From contig JALMLS010000228.1 in the NCBI GenBank assembly GCA_038496445.1, positions 248,001 to 312,000 of the forward strand: a stretch of DNA of 64,000 nt. The letters run 5' to 3'. The stretch is from Trichosphaerium sp. ATCC 40318 (Eukaryota; Discosea; Flabellinia; Trichosidae). A model generated the notes under the pieces. That model was not told the DNA's origin and did not search any database. It worked only from the letters and a program-made list of their open reading frames with translations. A program made the position numbers and the translations under genes. Below, piece by piece: positions 19,111-31,100 of the stretch. The first letter of the stretch is position 1. Every line of letters begins with the position of its first letter.

Positions 19111-22100
19111 TTACTCATCGGGTACACTTTGCCTTGCCTTTTTTTGTGGTGGCACATAAACGTGCTCGATAACGGCATCATTTGAATCGCTTAGCCTCCT
19201 TTTCTTTCCTTGTACTTCCTCTCGCTCTTCTATTACCCAGTCACCAGCTTCAGCATCTTGACTAGAATATCGTTTAGTAACTACAAACTCACACTTTTGT
19301 AAAGAGAAGCGTACCTGTACTCGTCTTCAGAATCACTTGTGACTTGTATGCTTGTGTCGAATTCATCGATATCCTAGCATTAGATTTAAGCTAAGCGCGT
19401 CTACAACAGAGTGTATACAAATCAAGTGTCAACGTACCTCAGAATCGCTATCATCAGACAAGTTTGTCCATCGTTGTGGCTTGGATTGATTTTTAAATAC
19501 ACCTGCAGCGTCCGAGGTCCATAAAGGCTCATACAGATCATCAATACAATCATCACCGTCAACAGTACGTGTGAGCCTCTTTGTCACTGCGTTCTCAACA
19601 AGTTCTTCACTGTGTTTGTAGTTAATAACCGAATGGATTTTGTACGAATAAGAGGTACCTCTTAAAAGAAATAGATACATCCTGAGTGAAGTCAGAAATG
19701 AATTCGTTGAAAGAAGCCAATACAAGAGTCAATTTAGGGACTGATCGAAATTCACTCGCAAAATTCGAGTTGAGCTCACGTGATGACTTTAATCTTTGTG
19801 ACAGGATATAAAGCATACGTAGTAGAGAATCTGAATCAACTAAAAGTGAAAGAAGATTCACATCTGTCTTTGCTTTTGACTCGTTTTTTTTTATGTATTT
19901 TTCTAATTTTGTTTTCAGTCTTGGAATAAATTTGGAGCCTATAGAAAAGACAACCGCAAAAGAAGCCCTTAAATAATAAGCTTAGTATATATAAGAGTGT
20001 TTTAGAATAGTATAAAGTACATACTTGTTCGGTATATCCAAATCAGAAACGAGATAATCAAGAGTTATCATTACCCATTCATAAAAAAGTAGAACAATTT
20101 TTTTTAATCCTTCAGCATCAACTGAACTATATCGTAATAATGCATGTAACAGCGCAGTTCCTGTTTTTTGAATAAATATATACATTGTATAATCGTTCAT
20201 TTGCTTCAACTCTGTAGGCTCTTCTGGACTATAAAATCACAAAGTCAGCTTCACAGCGTACAAAGAAAGTGTTCAGAAACTTACGCTTCTAGGTAGCACC
20301 GAAACAAGTATAAAAAATCAGATATACAATCAACAAGTCTGTTACTCGGTGTTAGGGTGAATAACGTGAATAACACATAGTTGTGAAAGAAATAAGGAGC
20401 TCCTAGAGTGATTGTATGCCATCTACATATAGAATTCGTCTTTGCATACCTGTTGGATTATGTAAGAAAGAAATCGTCATATTTGAAAAAAGGTACACGC
20501 ACTCAATCGCAGCTGCCTGTCTCACAACATTTGCTGACTCACTATCTGTATCTGGATACACACTTTTAGATGCATTAGTATTAATATAAACCAAGAGGTA
20601 GGAGTTACCGTGAAAGTATGTTGTAACACAAAAGCGCAACATCAGCTGATTTCCTCAAGTGAGACGTCAAGTGTTTTATAACCATTATCAATGTTGCTGC
20701 AACATTTCTGCTTCTTGTCTTAACGAGTTGAGAAAACAACTCACAGAATATTTCATCATAAGTTAATCGTATATCGTGAATACTCTAAACAGAAAGTAAA
20801 AATCACGTGTTCGAAAGCACCAAACGATTTTCGTACCGAATCGAAAAACTCATCATTAGTACAAGCATAAATGACATCTTTGAATGTTTCATTCTTTTGT
20901 TTTGAGATGAATATGATATGAGCCAAAGATAAGTATATATGTGTTAGTATCTGTGTGCATGCACTGTATTCTTCCTTTAGATCATGAACTGAATCTTTTC
21001 GCTTCTAAAAATATGTTTGGATCAAGATAAGAAAAAAACAAGAAAACTTAGTAACTTCTCAGCCTGAGCGAAAATTTACTTTGATGAGCTCATAGCAGAG
21101 ATTATAGATGGCCAATAATGGGTTTATAAAATTGTAGTGTAGGATCGTACCATTGCCTTCTCGTGAGACAGTAATTGTCGTATCTCTTTAGTTGCTGAAG
21201 ATACAACTTTCGAAAGTGAAAATAGATGTTTAATGGTCCCTGACCTTCTTATACTATATAAAAAGTAATTCCAGTAAACACCCTGTTCATCGTTTGCATA
21301 GATACGAAAATTACGACAAATTCTATGCATCAATAATGGAGCAAATGTGTTGGCTTCATTTCCTTTTCCAACAGTCTTTTTCTTAGCAAGTTGAGTTCTA
21401 GAATTTGTTGTTAATACGAGAGAATACAATGTTTTAGTATGTACGTACTTAATAGGTAGGAAGTGAGATACATAGCCATAAAGTGCTTCTACAATATCCA
21501 GAAAAGCAGCAAAGTCAAAATCTTCATCTCCAGCCTCTTGTTTTTTATTGAATAAAGCCAAACCAGAAATAACAAGTGGTATATCTAAGGAAGTCGCAGT
21601 CTTCAATAACATCTTCAGATATGAAAACATCCTCTCCCTATAGTATATTTCTAAGAATAGCGAACAAATAAAACCCGAAGTTGGGTAGGAAAGAAAGCAA
21701 CGCACCCAATATGAACCTTGATAAGTTTTGCGAAGTTCATATATTTCTTCTTAAATGAAGTTGCATTAGACAAAACATGCATTAGACAATCCTCGTAGAT
21801 TGAATCTTCATCATTACTTCTATTTTTATGATCACGTGCTAGAAAATTTGCCATTGTAATACATAAAGCATGGTAATGAAGCATTGAGTACAGATGAATG
21901 AAAACTGTAACTTGAGTCAATTATTAGAGTTAAATTAATGCGTACTCTGTTTTTTGTTGGATTCAAAAGCATTCACATCTTGCAATGGTTGAATTAGATC
22001 TTCTACATTTGATACAACTTGGAATTGAGCTTTCAAAACACTTTCAATACTCTCCGACTTAAACCAAAAGCGTTAATACAGTTCCAAAATAACCTGATAG

Positions 22101-24612
22101 AAGGAAAAAAACTAAATCGTACATCGTGGCTTTTACAGTGAAGAAAAGCTTGTAGTAGCCAGCACGTATAATGAGAAGATCTTATAAGCTTATAGTCAGG
22201 ACCTATACTATCTACCAAATGATGCAACAAAAAGCCAAAATCAACTTGCTATCAAAAAATAAACAGTCAGGTAAACCGTTCACTAAAGTATTTTTTTGTG
22301 GGTACTAACTTTGCCTTGTTCGATGTTTTCAAATCCATGAGCAAATACTGTATCAAAGGAATGTGATTCAACGTCAATCTGAGCTTGTGTACACTTGAAA
22401 AATCGTGCTTGTACCAAATGGGCAAGCACGTGATCAGTGTACATGCAATCAAGAACTTCCTTCAAATAGTTTTGTTAATTTTGTTTATACAAAAAGATAA
22501 AAGACGATGCCGCACTTGAGAAACGATATTGACACTCTCAGCTATGAAATCGAAAGCATACATCCTCACATGTTCATCACAAGTTGGTAGGAGATCCAGT
22601 ATCCATTTTGTTACTGCATGCTGATCCTGAAGAGTCAGACTCGACAGCAAATGCGTTGCAACGATAACAGCTATAGAATTGATTAATACTCAATGTTTGT
22701 TGTTCTCTACCAGTATGAGTACCTGCTTGTTGGGCATTGACGCTACCAGAAAAAAGCTGCTTTTGTACAAATATGAGCAGAGATGAGTGTCGTTCAGGTC
22801 TTCTTTGACAAAGCCACGTCAAAGTATGTGCCAGAGCATGCACAACATTTAACTACAACATAACTGTTAACAGGATATCACAACCTTGTGTTTAATTAAG
22901 TACACGAAGAGGCTGCCTTCCAGTAGAGCTACGGACAAGTACTTCTTCAAGCGAATGAGAATGAGGTGAAAGAATATCCGTATGATGTCTTGCGAGAGAT
23001 AAAAGCGTCATTGCACATGCATTCAGATGAGTAGCGCTATACAAGGTTTAGATCACATAAGAGTACAATTAAAATAAGTACCTGTTGCTAGCAACAGCAA
23101 TAGAGCAAGCACCCAATATGTAGTTTATCACCTAACGGAAAAAAGTCAGAAACAGTCTTTTGGATTTACTGGTATTTGAGTTGAACTTACGTCTCTTCTA
23201 CGATTCTCGTAGTTCACAAAAATCAGTAGCAGAATGCTATGCCACCAATATAATAATTTAGCATTCTGTTCTTCGAATAACTGAGATGCAAGGACAATCA
23301 AAGATTTTGTAATGTTAGATGAAAACATTGTATCCAAAAGTACATCCCTTACAGAATTAGGCTTCGAATTTTTCTTATTTTTTTTATGATGACGTACTGC
23401 AATAAATTAAGCTGTAGTGTCTGATTACGAAGTATATTACGAAGTGTTTTAACAGCAATATTGTATTGAACAAGACGAGGACTGCCTAGAACTGAAAGAA
23501 GAATAATAACATCAACTTTGTTCAAACATTTTGCTTTTCCAATAACTTTCAAGAACGTCTGAGCTATGTATCACAGTAAGAACAAACAGATAAATATACT
23601 CCCTTAGAAGGAATCAATAAACTTACCAACAAAACTATCAACTTTGACAGCGTTAATGACAATGTCTGTCGTGAGCTTTAGGTATTCTTTGAAAAAAGGT
23701 CTTAGTAATCAAGAATCGTATCGAAATTCTACCTTTATCAACAGAGAACCCTTCACGCCTTATCTCATCCACTACCTCCTCTGCAATAGAAGGTGTCAAA
23801 GTACTTAGAAGAGACCTAACTAATGTAGGCATATCACAATCTTCAACTACTTTCAACGCTTCCTTCGCAAGCTCAAAAACGGAAGCCTATAAACCAAAAA
23901 AATTATTTCTCAAACCATCATCGCACGTGCAAGAATAAATAAATTGCAAAAAAAAAATAGCATACGCGCCATACCTTCATTTCAACGCTTAAATGAAGCT
24001 CAGCCAACGATCCAATGATGGGAATCAAAAAACTTCTGTCCATGTCCAACAACGCCTTATACTTTGATAAAATCATGCGATGCTCCTCCTCTGATGACCC
24101 ACTAACTTCTACAGAGAGTTAATTAACGGTTTGCCACATAAATCTGCAAAGGCTACCTGACATTGCGTTTATAAACACGACAGGGAAATCCACTATTTCC
24201 ATTGTTGTTACAAACTGTTTAGACTATTTAGAGTACTATTCAAGCGTTAATGGCGTACGTGGTTCGTAATGACAGGGCTTGGAGTAGTATGACGCGCTAT
24301 TAAGCGTACTATCGTATTTGCTTCTTGTTCTGAACGAATAAAGTCAGTACTTGTATTTTAGGCTTTAACAATGCATGTAGATATCACTCGCGCGAGTTTT
24401 GGCAATTATTGTTTAAATGTAGTTCGTACCAGTACATAAACCTATAAACACTCTCTTGAGTAGCGACACAACCACATTAACCTATAACACGCCTTATTAA
24501 TAAATAATAACGGAAAATACCTAACAAAACATACCTGAGCGTCCCCATTACGCAATTTCGAAGGAACAACGCGTATGAGCTCCGAGAATGGCATTGTTTG
24601 TAATTGATCCAT
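19111..24612 (-). CDS. FANCD2-like helical-repeat protein
   Basis: A gene of many short exons encodes a long, almost all-helical protein. The best landmark is the order FLIPIIGSLAELHL, then VFELAKEALKVVEDCDMPTL and VRSLLSTLTPSIAEEV followed by DEIRREG; this matches a block in the N-terminal half of vertebrate FANCD2 in residue pattern and spacing. Later pieces (SLIVLASQLFEEQNAKLLYW, SATHLNACAMTLLSLAR) also fit. The C-terminus is acidic then basic (NLSDDSDSE, SDSEDEYR, GKKRRLSDS, PPQKKARQ), as expected of a nuclear tail. FANCD2 is clamped on DNA with FANCI after monoubiquitination to repair interstrand crosslinks. I cannot place the ubiquitinated Lys. The N-terminus appears shorter than in vertebrates, starting MDQLQTMPFSELIRVV, with an intron of about 300 nt next to it that may hide an exon. 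FANCI is the main alternative, since the two are related. Confidence 0.6.
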
Positions 24613-24787
24613 TTCTAACTGCCATTGCTTGTACTGAATAGTATATTTCGGTACTGTTAAAGGTTACTTGACACTGTAAAAGCACATTTCACGAAAAATT
24701 CGGACAGGCGGCAAAAAATTGCGGTTAAATTTTTTTGAACGAGACTTATCCTCAAAATCATCAAACTATCCTCAACACTCCCTCTAA

Positions 24788-26051
24788 ATGGCAACACATC
24801 GATCTTTATTCCGTAGCGTAGCCAAAACAGCCTCCTCTCCGTCATTTAACAAGTTGGATACCAAACAGCGTCAAAAAGGTCTAAACACCAATTTTCATAT
24901 TAACAACAAGGAGAACAATGCTACAAACTCAAATACCTTTTATCGTAACGGCTGTTATCCAACAAGTACAAAAGCTCCCTCCATGCGTCGAAACACGTCT
25001 AAACAGAGCGTACTATCACCATTTAGAGCCCGTAGACGTAGCGCGGTTAGTGTAAGAGTTCCCGCCATTAAACAAACGACAACAAAACGAAAACTATCTT
25101 GTATGTCAAGTACATCAAAGAGTTTTACAAAGGCGAAGAAACAACGTACAACAAAAATCAAGAAGCACATGACAGGTGTCATTTCTTTTAAACCGAAAAC
25201 ATCAACACCAACAGTGATCGAGATACCAAACACAATGCCTACAGTACCTAAAAATATACAACAAGAAGAAACACCTCTCGTACCCCAAAACCCACGTGTG
25301 AAGCGCCGTGTTGAGTGTAAACATGTTTACATGTTTGCTCTTAACAATCTATTTGACTTACCAAGCGAGATGCAGTTGAGCATCGCCAGGCATTTAGATT
25401 CTGCTTCTGTATCGAGGTACTTATTTTAAAAATAATTTTTTCTTGGATATCGTTTTTGCTAACTTCCTTTTTAGGTTATCACGTGTTTGTAAAAAATGGC
25501 GTGAAATATGCACTGACAATAGTATTTGGCGCGTCCTCTACTCACTTGAGTTCCATGAATCTGAGCAAATTATATTAACAAAGGGGTGGAGAAATGAATA
25601 CGTCAGAAGGTAGGCATATTTTTAGTTATAACCAGAAAAAAAAAAGACTTTCAATTGATTTTATGTCTAGGAAGCTACTTGGTCATAATCTATTACAGAA
25701 AGCCCTAGTTTCATCGAAAAGAACGCGACACGGAACACGTTCTTACGCTAGAAGACGTTCCTCTATTGATGTAAGTGGATACAAAAAAAATTTTCACATT
25801 GCTACTTAATATTTTTTCTTATTCTCTCGTAGTTATTCCGCGCCCTCTCCATTAAGCCTAAATTGTCAAGAACAAAATCATTCTCTAGTCTAGATCACAG
25901 TGCATTGCGGCCAAAACGACAAAGATCTAAGGGTAGCCGTTCAACCTCTCAACAACATAATTTTGAGAAACTATCACCTCAATTTCAAAAACAAAAAGAG
26001 TGGTTAGAGAAACTAAGCTCAGAAAAATCGTTAATGGTTCAGACAGTGTAA
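24788..26051 (+). CDS. F-box protein with long basic N-terminus and KEN motif
   Basis: Four exons. About 190 residues of Ser/Thr/Lys/Arg-rich, probably disordered sequence come first, with a KEN motif near residue 40 (NNKENNAT) and several possible nuclear signals (RRNTSKQS, KKQRTTKIKKH). The F-box follows (LFDLPSEMQLSIARHLDSAS, then RLSRVCKKWREICTDNSIWR). The C-terminus is basic (RSYARRRSSID, RPKRQRSKGSR). The F-box exon joins are clean and in frame. KEN is a degron read by the anaphase-promoting complex, so cell-cycle control of this F-box protein is possible; this is inference from a three-residue motif. It starts only 175 bp from the FANCD2-like gene on the opposite strand, so the two probably share a promoter. 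Confidence 0.8.
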
Positions 26052-26331
26052 AACCTAGAATGAATACCTAATAAACATTGTATTTAAGTGTATAAAACAA
26101 AAACCAACGTCATGAATGAGTTCAGTTCAAACCATTTGTGAGTTTAGCTTTGTCTCAATTCTGTTCCGCTCAAACGTCCTATAGGCTTTGCTGCATACTA
26201 GAATAGTTGGGATAAGGTTATCTAACAAAACTGGATAACAAGATAGGTTCAGGAGAGTCGGTTTTGTCGTTCACGAGAATCAGTGAAGAAAAAAAAAACT
26301 CAAAATAATAAAACATCACAACAGTAATATC

Positions 26332-27757
26332 ATGGCTCAAAAAGTAATAGTTGCAGGTGGCACAGGGTTTATTGGTCGTCAGTTGGTGACTAAACTAAAA
26401 TCAAAGGGTCACGAGGTAAGAAAAGTGTTACTTCCTTTAAACCAATTATGAGCCTGTATTAACGTCGTTTTAGGTACTCGTTGTGTCTCGTAAGGCCACA
26501 AAACCAGATTTGACATGGGACGGTATAAAAGAGTCCGGGATACCCGAGTGCAACGCTATTATTGCGTTACAAGGTGAAGGCATTGCAAAACAGGTACTTT
26601 GACCATTTCTCCGCTGATGTCATCTCAAAATGAAGTAAAATGTAGCCTATTATACTTAACTACGCTATAGCGATGGACTAAAGCTAGAAAAAAGTTATTG
26701 ATAGACTCACGAGTCGAAACAACAAAACTCCTCATCGAAAAGGCTAAAAACCTCGCCAAACCACCTAAATATATAGCTACATCAGCGATAGGGTGAGTTT
26801 CTTATTTACAACGACTAAACTGAACTCACACCAATTAAGCTATTACCCAACACAACGGCCTGAACTAATGGATGAAACTTATGATGGTCCTGTAGCAGCA
26901 AATTTTGCAGGTACGGTTTTGTTGACACTTCAGTTTTTTTTGTAGTTGTTTTGGCTTTCATTGAACTTTCCTCCGTTTGATTACTTTCTATAGGTTCACT
27001 GTGTAAAACACTTGAAGATACAGTTAAAGATGGTGTGAAAGATAGTAAAATAAAAGCAACTACAGTCAGGATGGGCGTAGTGATGGGTCACGGAGGTAAG
27101 TATTGCACTTTCAATAATTTGTTTACCTAATACAGTTTTTCTTAATCTACAGGTGCTTTAGCAGAGATGACACTACCTTTCGGTATTTATGCTGGACGTA
27201 TTGGAGATGGAACCCACTACTTCCCATGGATCCACCAAAGTACGTACCTTACCTACCGTTTACCGAACGAAGACTTTTGTAGTTTTTTGTTTGAATTCAA
27301 TCTCAAGTTCTGGGTTGTACAACTCGTTTACACCTTCTTGTCTAATGTTCTCTGCTTCAGACGATGCTGTTAGTATTTACGAATACATACTAAACAACGA
27401 AATTGAAGGTATTGTGAACGCTGTTGGTCCTCAACCAGCAACAAGTATGGATGTTGCAAATGCTATTACGAAATGTGGTAAATTCGCAATGCCTGCACCT
27501 GCAATTATGATGCAAATAATGTTGGGTGAGAGTTCAGTACTTCTTACAGAAGGACAGAAGGTAAGTACTAAATTTTGAGGTCTACTTGCTACACGTGACC
27601 AACAACAATCCACATACAAAAACAACTTTTTTTTTCACTTTGAGGTGACTTCTTTACTCTTACACTATTTTAGTTGGCTCCAAAATGTATGCTTGATAAT
27701 GGCTTCAAGTTCGAGTTTGATACAATAGATAAATGTATGAAAGACTTGATTAGTTAA
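26332..27757 (+). CDS. SDR39U1/YfcH-type NAD(P)-dependent epimerase-like protein
   Basis: Nine short exons give a complete extended short-chain dehydrogenase. The start MAQKVIVAGGTGFIGRQLVT carries the Rossmann motif GxxGxxG. Later landmarks are NAIIALQGEGIAKQRW, KYIATSAIGYYP, RMGVVMGHGGALAEM, and GTHYFPWIHQDDAVSIYEYI, the last being the typical W-I-H-x-D-D of the family. The C-terminal DUF1731 part reads FAMPAPAIMMQIMLGE and LLTEGQKLAPKCMLDNGFKF. The family is related to bacterial YfcH and human SDR39U1; substrates are unknown. All exon joins keep frame. One CACGTG lies in its last intron. Confidence 0.92.
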
Positions 27758-28149
27758 GGACTCAATTGACCAGAACAAACAAAAAGAAAAAAAAAACAAA
27801 AACACCCAAAAACCAGGTGTTTCCCGATTCTTATTGGCTCACTTCCTTTCAAGAAATATACGTGACTATAATTCGTTTAATAAGCTTTGGTTATACATCG
27901 ACATTTATATTTCTGTATTCCTTAATGGCAGCTTTACAATAAGATTTTGCATGATATACAATAATCGACAGAATACATAGAACGATTTATGTGAAACGTT
28001 TCTTTAGTACAAACCAATTCTATCATACTTACATGACTGAACAATCACAACTAACAATGCAATTTCCAATTGTGATTCCCGAACATAAATGAATACTTTA
28101 TGTGCAGTAAAATCAGATTACTGACATGAGAATACTTTGTAAACAGTTT
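27758..28149. other. convergent intergenic region
   Basis: The stop codons of the SDR39U1-type gene (plus) and the actin/vWA gene (minus) face each other here. The stretch is AT-rich with a run of A residues near 27785. I see no further exon or RNA gene. Confidence 0.45.
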
Positions 28150-31100
28150 TTATGGTTGAAATTGCTTCAATATAACGCTCTTCATTGCCATGATATCCTG
28201 TGCCATCTTATCATCAACAATGGACTCATTCAAATTAATCATTGACAATTGATTAGCACTCTCTCTCATAAACGAATCAAGTTTCTACAAGGGAAAAAAA
28301 CAGTTAGCAAAAAAGCTTGGTTCACTTGAAATAAAAAATCATTTACCTCAGCATGTTCAATGAAGGATATGTATTGAGACCGTTGCTCGTCAGTTTTGAT
28401 ACAAAGTTGAATCAAACGCATGTAAGATATGAGTAACATCCTAGCTGATTTATAATCATCTTCATCAGCCAAGGAAGCACTTTTTGAAATTCCATAATGC
28501 CCAATTATATCAACACGTGCTGAAGCTAAGTTATCAATAGCGTTCTTTGCTAAAAGCATATATGAGAACAAATAAATGTACACAATAATTCTAGTACTTG
28601 ATTTAACAGTTTTAGTAACAACTGTGAGAAACTTAGCACCACTAAGGCTTGTCCATGATATTTGTGCTTGGAATGGTATTTCTGAATTATGATTTTTTGG
28701 ATCATCCTTCACATTAAAAGCTACTGTGATACCAGAATCTTTATTAGCATTTCCGGGCAATAATTTTTTGATGTTCGCGGCTACAAAAAAGACACGTGAG
28801 TTCGTACAATAAAGATAAAAATGCAACAAAAAAAAAAAGGAGAATTTGAGCGTTTTCTTTTCAATGACGTACTTGCATCATCCCATGTGACACGCTTCTC
28901 AGCGATAAGATCGACTGCAATATTTAAGGCAGTGACGGGTTTAGAATCGCCTAATTTACCAGTTTCCATGTCTCTCAGAGACATGACTTTTACAAAACCA
29001 GAAGTCAAATCAGATAGTGTGCCAATAACAGATAATCCACAATCTTCACCTTCAAGCGAAATCACATCAATCTGCGTTCCGTAATCACGTGCTTCTAATC
29101 CGACATCTCTATAGAAAGCCTACGAAAACAGTAACTAAGAAGTCTATAATGAAGTACAGATCAAAGGTTGACTTGTTGAACAAAACCAACTGCTTTTTGC
29201 GTACACTTGTTTCTTCTTTGTTAATGGATTTAATGTTACCAATCCCAATGTTAGAAAATCCATCAGTACACAGCAAAATCCTTGACCCAGGTGCATTTGC
29301 TGTCATTCCTACCGCAACAGCGATAGCAGGACCAAGAGCTGTTTCACCATACGGATTCACTTCAAGCTTTGAGAGAAATATTAAGACAAACGAAATTAAA
29401 TTTTATAAAAAAGACTCGTACCTTGCTCATCACATCATTGAACTTTGATGGATTTAAGAAGTTAGATTTATGCTTTACATATAATGATTCACCATGTTTA
29501 ATCAATTGTTCATACGTCTTAGCTGTTACAGCAGCAGACACTACTTCAGACTTTTTATCGCTTAAAGTTAATTGGACTTTTGAATTAAACGTCATCATGG
29601 CGATTCGCGCATTTGGAGATTCCACAATCTACAAAGATAATGAGTACTTAATATGTACTTAAACAAATAATGAAGGGTATTGATTTGCCAGAAAGCCCAT
29701 AAAATAGAAAACTCAGGAGAACTAAACTGTTCATACCATTTTTTTAATTTGTTTTGAAATCATTGTAAGAACACAGTCTCTTCTATTCTTGTAACTATCA
29801 CGAACCATAGGGGCTATAACATAGGGTTTTAAAAATAAATCACATGCAATTGTAAAAACCACGTGATTCCCGTACAAACGATGGATACCGATGTTTCAGG
29901 AACAAAAATGACTTCACCATCATCAACCTGAATACCGGATTGACCTGCAGCATAAAGACCTTCTAGAACATAAACAGCTCCTTTTTCTAATTCAATAGCT
30001 CTTGAAGATTGACTATCATCAAGCTTAAAGTCAGCCTTAGCGACATAAGTCCCATCTTAAGCAACCATTATTATTTAAAAAAAAACTGCAAAAAATAAAT
30101 AGTCTTTAAAAACACTCTTTGTTTACGAACCTTTTTTTTCCTCAACATAAGTGCTTGGTACTGCTCCTCTCTTGCTCTTATCACTTTGTTTATGCATGGC
30201 TAACCACGCAGGTAAATACCAATCATTGACGAATTTATATCTGTCACCCTTCTTTAAGTTGTATCTTGCGTTTTTTTCAGTAACAATAACTTCATCTTTT
30301 ACCATCTCTATTATACCCCCTGGTGTTGAAGCTATAGGTATACTACCCATAGATCCACTTAAATCAATACAGAAAATACAAAGAGGTTCCTCATTTGATA
30401 CTTTTGGACCACTTGCGATGGTATACTCTTGGATATTTTCAGATAATTTTTTAGGTTTCGATTTGAAGCGATTATTTGCATTACAAAATTCACACTTCCA
30501 AACCCACTGGACACCTTTCTTTTCTACTTTACTGAAAAAAAACAAGATGTTAGAACCATGGAATTTTAAAGACATTCAAGCAAATAAGGTATGTACCTGT
30601 GTTGGTTTAAGATTGCTCTACAATTTCTGTTCATACAATAAACAACATCTTCCTTTTGAAGTTTGTCACGTGGGTGTTTGGATTCTGCTAGGTGTCCGAA
30701 AGGAATGTATGCTATATTCGTGTTTGCTTTTGCATATTCGTTTGCCTTAACTAGCAAATAGAGGTAAGCTTGAATATTACAAGCACTTTGTTTTACTAAA
30801 CTTACTTTGTTCATCTTTTTTATCTTTGTTTGGAGAAGCTTTATCTTTCTCGGTATCCCCGATTTTGTAAGGCAAGTTTAAGGATGTTTTGCACATAGTA
30901 TGACCGATAGTTGGTCCTGAGGAATCATAAGCACCACACAGAACAACTACGAAAAAAACACGGAATGTGTACATACCACTTTCTTCATATTGTTTTCGGG
31001 TAACATAACGCAAGAGTTTACTAGCGACAGATGTACCAATGAATGCCGTTTGATCTCTATTTTCTGGGGCTGAAATAACAACCTTTTGACAAAGATTAGT

